A stretch of DNA of 64,000 bases from Bacteroidia bacterium (GTDB lineage Bacteria; Bacteroidota; Bacteroidia; Flavobacteriales; Flavobacteriaceae): assembly GCA_030428865.1 (NCBI GenBank), contig JAUIEK010000008.1:1-64000 (forward strand), given 5' to 3'. Shown here piece after piece: positions 62,799 to 64,000 of this stretch. The translations under genes were made by a program, and so were the position numbers. The notes below the pieces were generated by a model. It did not search any database. It saw only the letters and a list, made by a program, of their open reading frames with translations, and was not told the DNA's origin. Position 1 is the first letter of the stretch. Each line of letters opens with the position of its first letter.

Positions 62799-64000
62799 AT
62801 GGCAATTTTATCAAAAATTAGAGATCGTTCTATTGCAATGATAGCGGTTATTGGTTTAGCATTGTTTGCGTTTGTGATAGATCCCTCTAAGCTGTCAGAT
62901 TTTTTTAGCTCTAGCAAAGTAAATGCTGTTGGAGAAGTAAATGGAGAAACGATTACGCGTCAAGAATTTGCTGAGGCGCTAAAGGAGTACACTACTAGGT
63001 CAAATGGTCGTGTAACCGAAATGCAGGCAGCAAAAGTTGTTTGGGACAACTTAGTTCGTCAAAAAATATATAAGGCACAGCTAGAAAATGCAGGAATTAA
63101 AGTTGGAGATGAAGACGTTTGGTTTGAAGTGATAAATTCGCCATCAATTCTTCAAAACCCAAGCTTTAAAAACGAAGCAGGACTATTTGATGAAAATAAG
63201 CTTAAACAGTTCTTAGTAGATATTAAAGAAAATGATCAAGCGCTTTACAATTCTTGGCAATTATACTTAAATCAAATAAAAGAGAATTTAGAAAATACTA
63301 CTTATAATGATTTAATTGCTGCAGGTATAGGTGCTTCTTTAGCTGAAGGAAAATTTCAGTATTATTCAGATAACACTAAGATCAATGCAGATTATGTGTA
63401 CTTACCTTATTCTTCAATTCCAGATAGCTTAGTAACAGTTACAAAATCAGAAATTGAAACCTATATTAAAGAACATGCTTCCCAATATGAAACAGAAGCA
63501 ACACGAAGCATATCTTACGTGAAATTTGAAGTAGAGCCATCTGCTAAAGATGAAGAAGCTTTAAAGCAAGAAGTTGAAGGATTGTTACAAGACAGAAAAG
63601 TTTTCAATAACGTAACAAAACGTGAGGAAACATTAATAGGTTTTAAAAACACTTCCGATTACGATACATTTTTTGAAGAAAATGAATCTGCTATACAAGC
63701 AAACAATAGCTTTTTATTTAAAAACTCAATTCCTGCCCCAATATCTAATGATATTGTAGAAGGAAAAGAGGGAGATGTTTTTGGACCATACAAAGAAGGT
63801 AATTACTTTAAACTTGCTAAAATTAGAGAGATTAAGCGTTTGCCAGATTCCGCAAAAGCAAGTCATATATTAATTCCTTTTGTAGGCGCATTAAGAGCAG
63901 GAGCAGATATTGAAAGAACGGAAGCAGAAGCAAAGCAATTTGTGGATAGTTTATATACAGTTTTAAAAAGAAACAGAAGTAACTTTTCGAATTTTGCTAA
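62799..64000 (+). CDS. Periplasmic peptidyl-prolyl isomerase (PpiD/SurA type), 3' part outside window
   Basis: Starts MAILSKIRDRSIAMIAVIGL at 62799 and runs off the right edge with about 400 residues visible. The N-terminal helix (about 13-28) anchors it in the inner membrane like PpiD. The SurA N-terminal chaperone domain has VNGETITRQEFAEALKEY and RVTEMQAAKVVWDNLVRQKI. The first PPIC parvulin domain begins at SAKASHILIPFVGAL (about residue 353). It assists folding of outer-membrane and secreted proteins. It has its own promoter and is separate from the coaX-CorC run. Frame is open at the last base. Confidence 0.92.
   Translation, partial: MAILSKIRDRSIAMIAVIGLALFAFVIDPSKLSDFFSSSKVNAVGEVNGETITRQEFAEALKEYTTRSNGRVTEMQAAKVVWDNLVRQKIYKAQLENAGIKVGDEDVWFEVINSPSILQNPSFKNEAGLFDENKLKQFLVDIKENDQALYNSWQLYLNQIKENLENTTYNDLIAAGIGASLAEGKFQYYSDNTKINADYVYLPYSSIPDSLVTVTKSEIETYIKEHASQYETEATRSISYVKFEVEPSAKDEEALKQEVEGLLQDRKVFNNVTKREETLIGFKNTSDYDTFFEENESAIQANNSFLFKNSIPAPISNDIVEGKEGDVFGPYKEGNYFKLAKIREIKRLPDSAKASHILIPFVGALRAGADIERTEAEAKQFVDSLYTVLKRNRSNFSNFA

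Overview
The window is a contiguous chromosomal piece of a Bacteroidota genome, almost certainly family Flavobacteriaceae. The signs are: AT-rich DNA; promoters of the TTTG/TTG - N18-20 - TAnnTTTG type; almost no Shine-Dalgarno sequences except a strong one on rpsU; a type IX secretion C-terminal sorting domain; and family-typical genes (DUF6443/RHS pair, WbqC, DUF5683, DUF2851, DUF5117-type metalloprotease, fused E1 alpha/beta dehydrogenase, short ribosomal S21). No prophage, complete transposon, rRNA or CRISPR array is visible.

Layout. 1-5004: two minus-strand RHS/DUF6443 surface-protein genes, the second cut by the window edge. 5122-10328: minus-strand housekeeping cluster parA-parB-DUF5683-dapB-lepB-wbqC, tightly spaced. 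10439-26753: mostly minus-strand metabolism and repair (pepD, nitroreductase, zinc metalloprotease, branched-chain-type 2-oxoacid dehydrogenase E1, a degenerate M1 peptidase-like protein, a T9SS-sorted nuclease, LOG-family hydrolase, uvrA), with DUF2851 on the plus strand. 26866-33948: plus-strand PspC-like/K+ channel/RmlD-like operon, an AGCS symporter, a helix-hairpin-helix protein, an acyl-CoA dehydrogenase and an MscS channel. 34019-49020: the growth-machinery block rpsU, xer recombinase, hpf, tRNA-Thr/Tyr/Gly/Thr, tuf, tRNA-Trp, secE, nusG, rplK, rplA, rplJ, rplL, rpoB, rpoC, DUF3467. Its tRNA-tuf-secE-rpoBC order matches the classic order in E. coli.

49065-51270 is a small accessory island between the rpoC/DUF3467 terminator and ordinary chromosomal genes. 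It holds three short gene modules: a 69-aa plus zinc-ribbon membrane pair, a DUF1287 secreted protein, and an XRE regulator divergent from a 74-aa unknown. The first two modules are separated by non-coding palindromic elements whose ends follow GCYRAC...GTTRGC, and the DUF1287 gene is framed by an exact 16-bp inverted repeat. The XRE module is flanked by a near-identical 30-bp direct repeat and has two palindromic operators on a promoter. This cassette-like array is the most interesting part of the window.

51288-57162: methyltransferase, PA0069-type radical SAM protein, aroC, TauE/SafE permease, tRNA-Ser, an orphan second ParA with a C-terminal extension, a small membrane protein, 17-bp direct repeats, tRNA-Phe. 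57264-64000: plus-strand envelope biogenesis operon coaX, outer-membrane protein, TPR protein, lptC, a small membrane protein, a CorC/HlyC-type protein, then a PpiD/SurA-type foldase gene cut by the window end.
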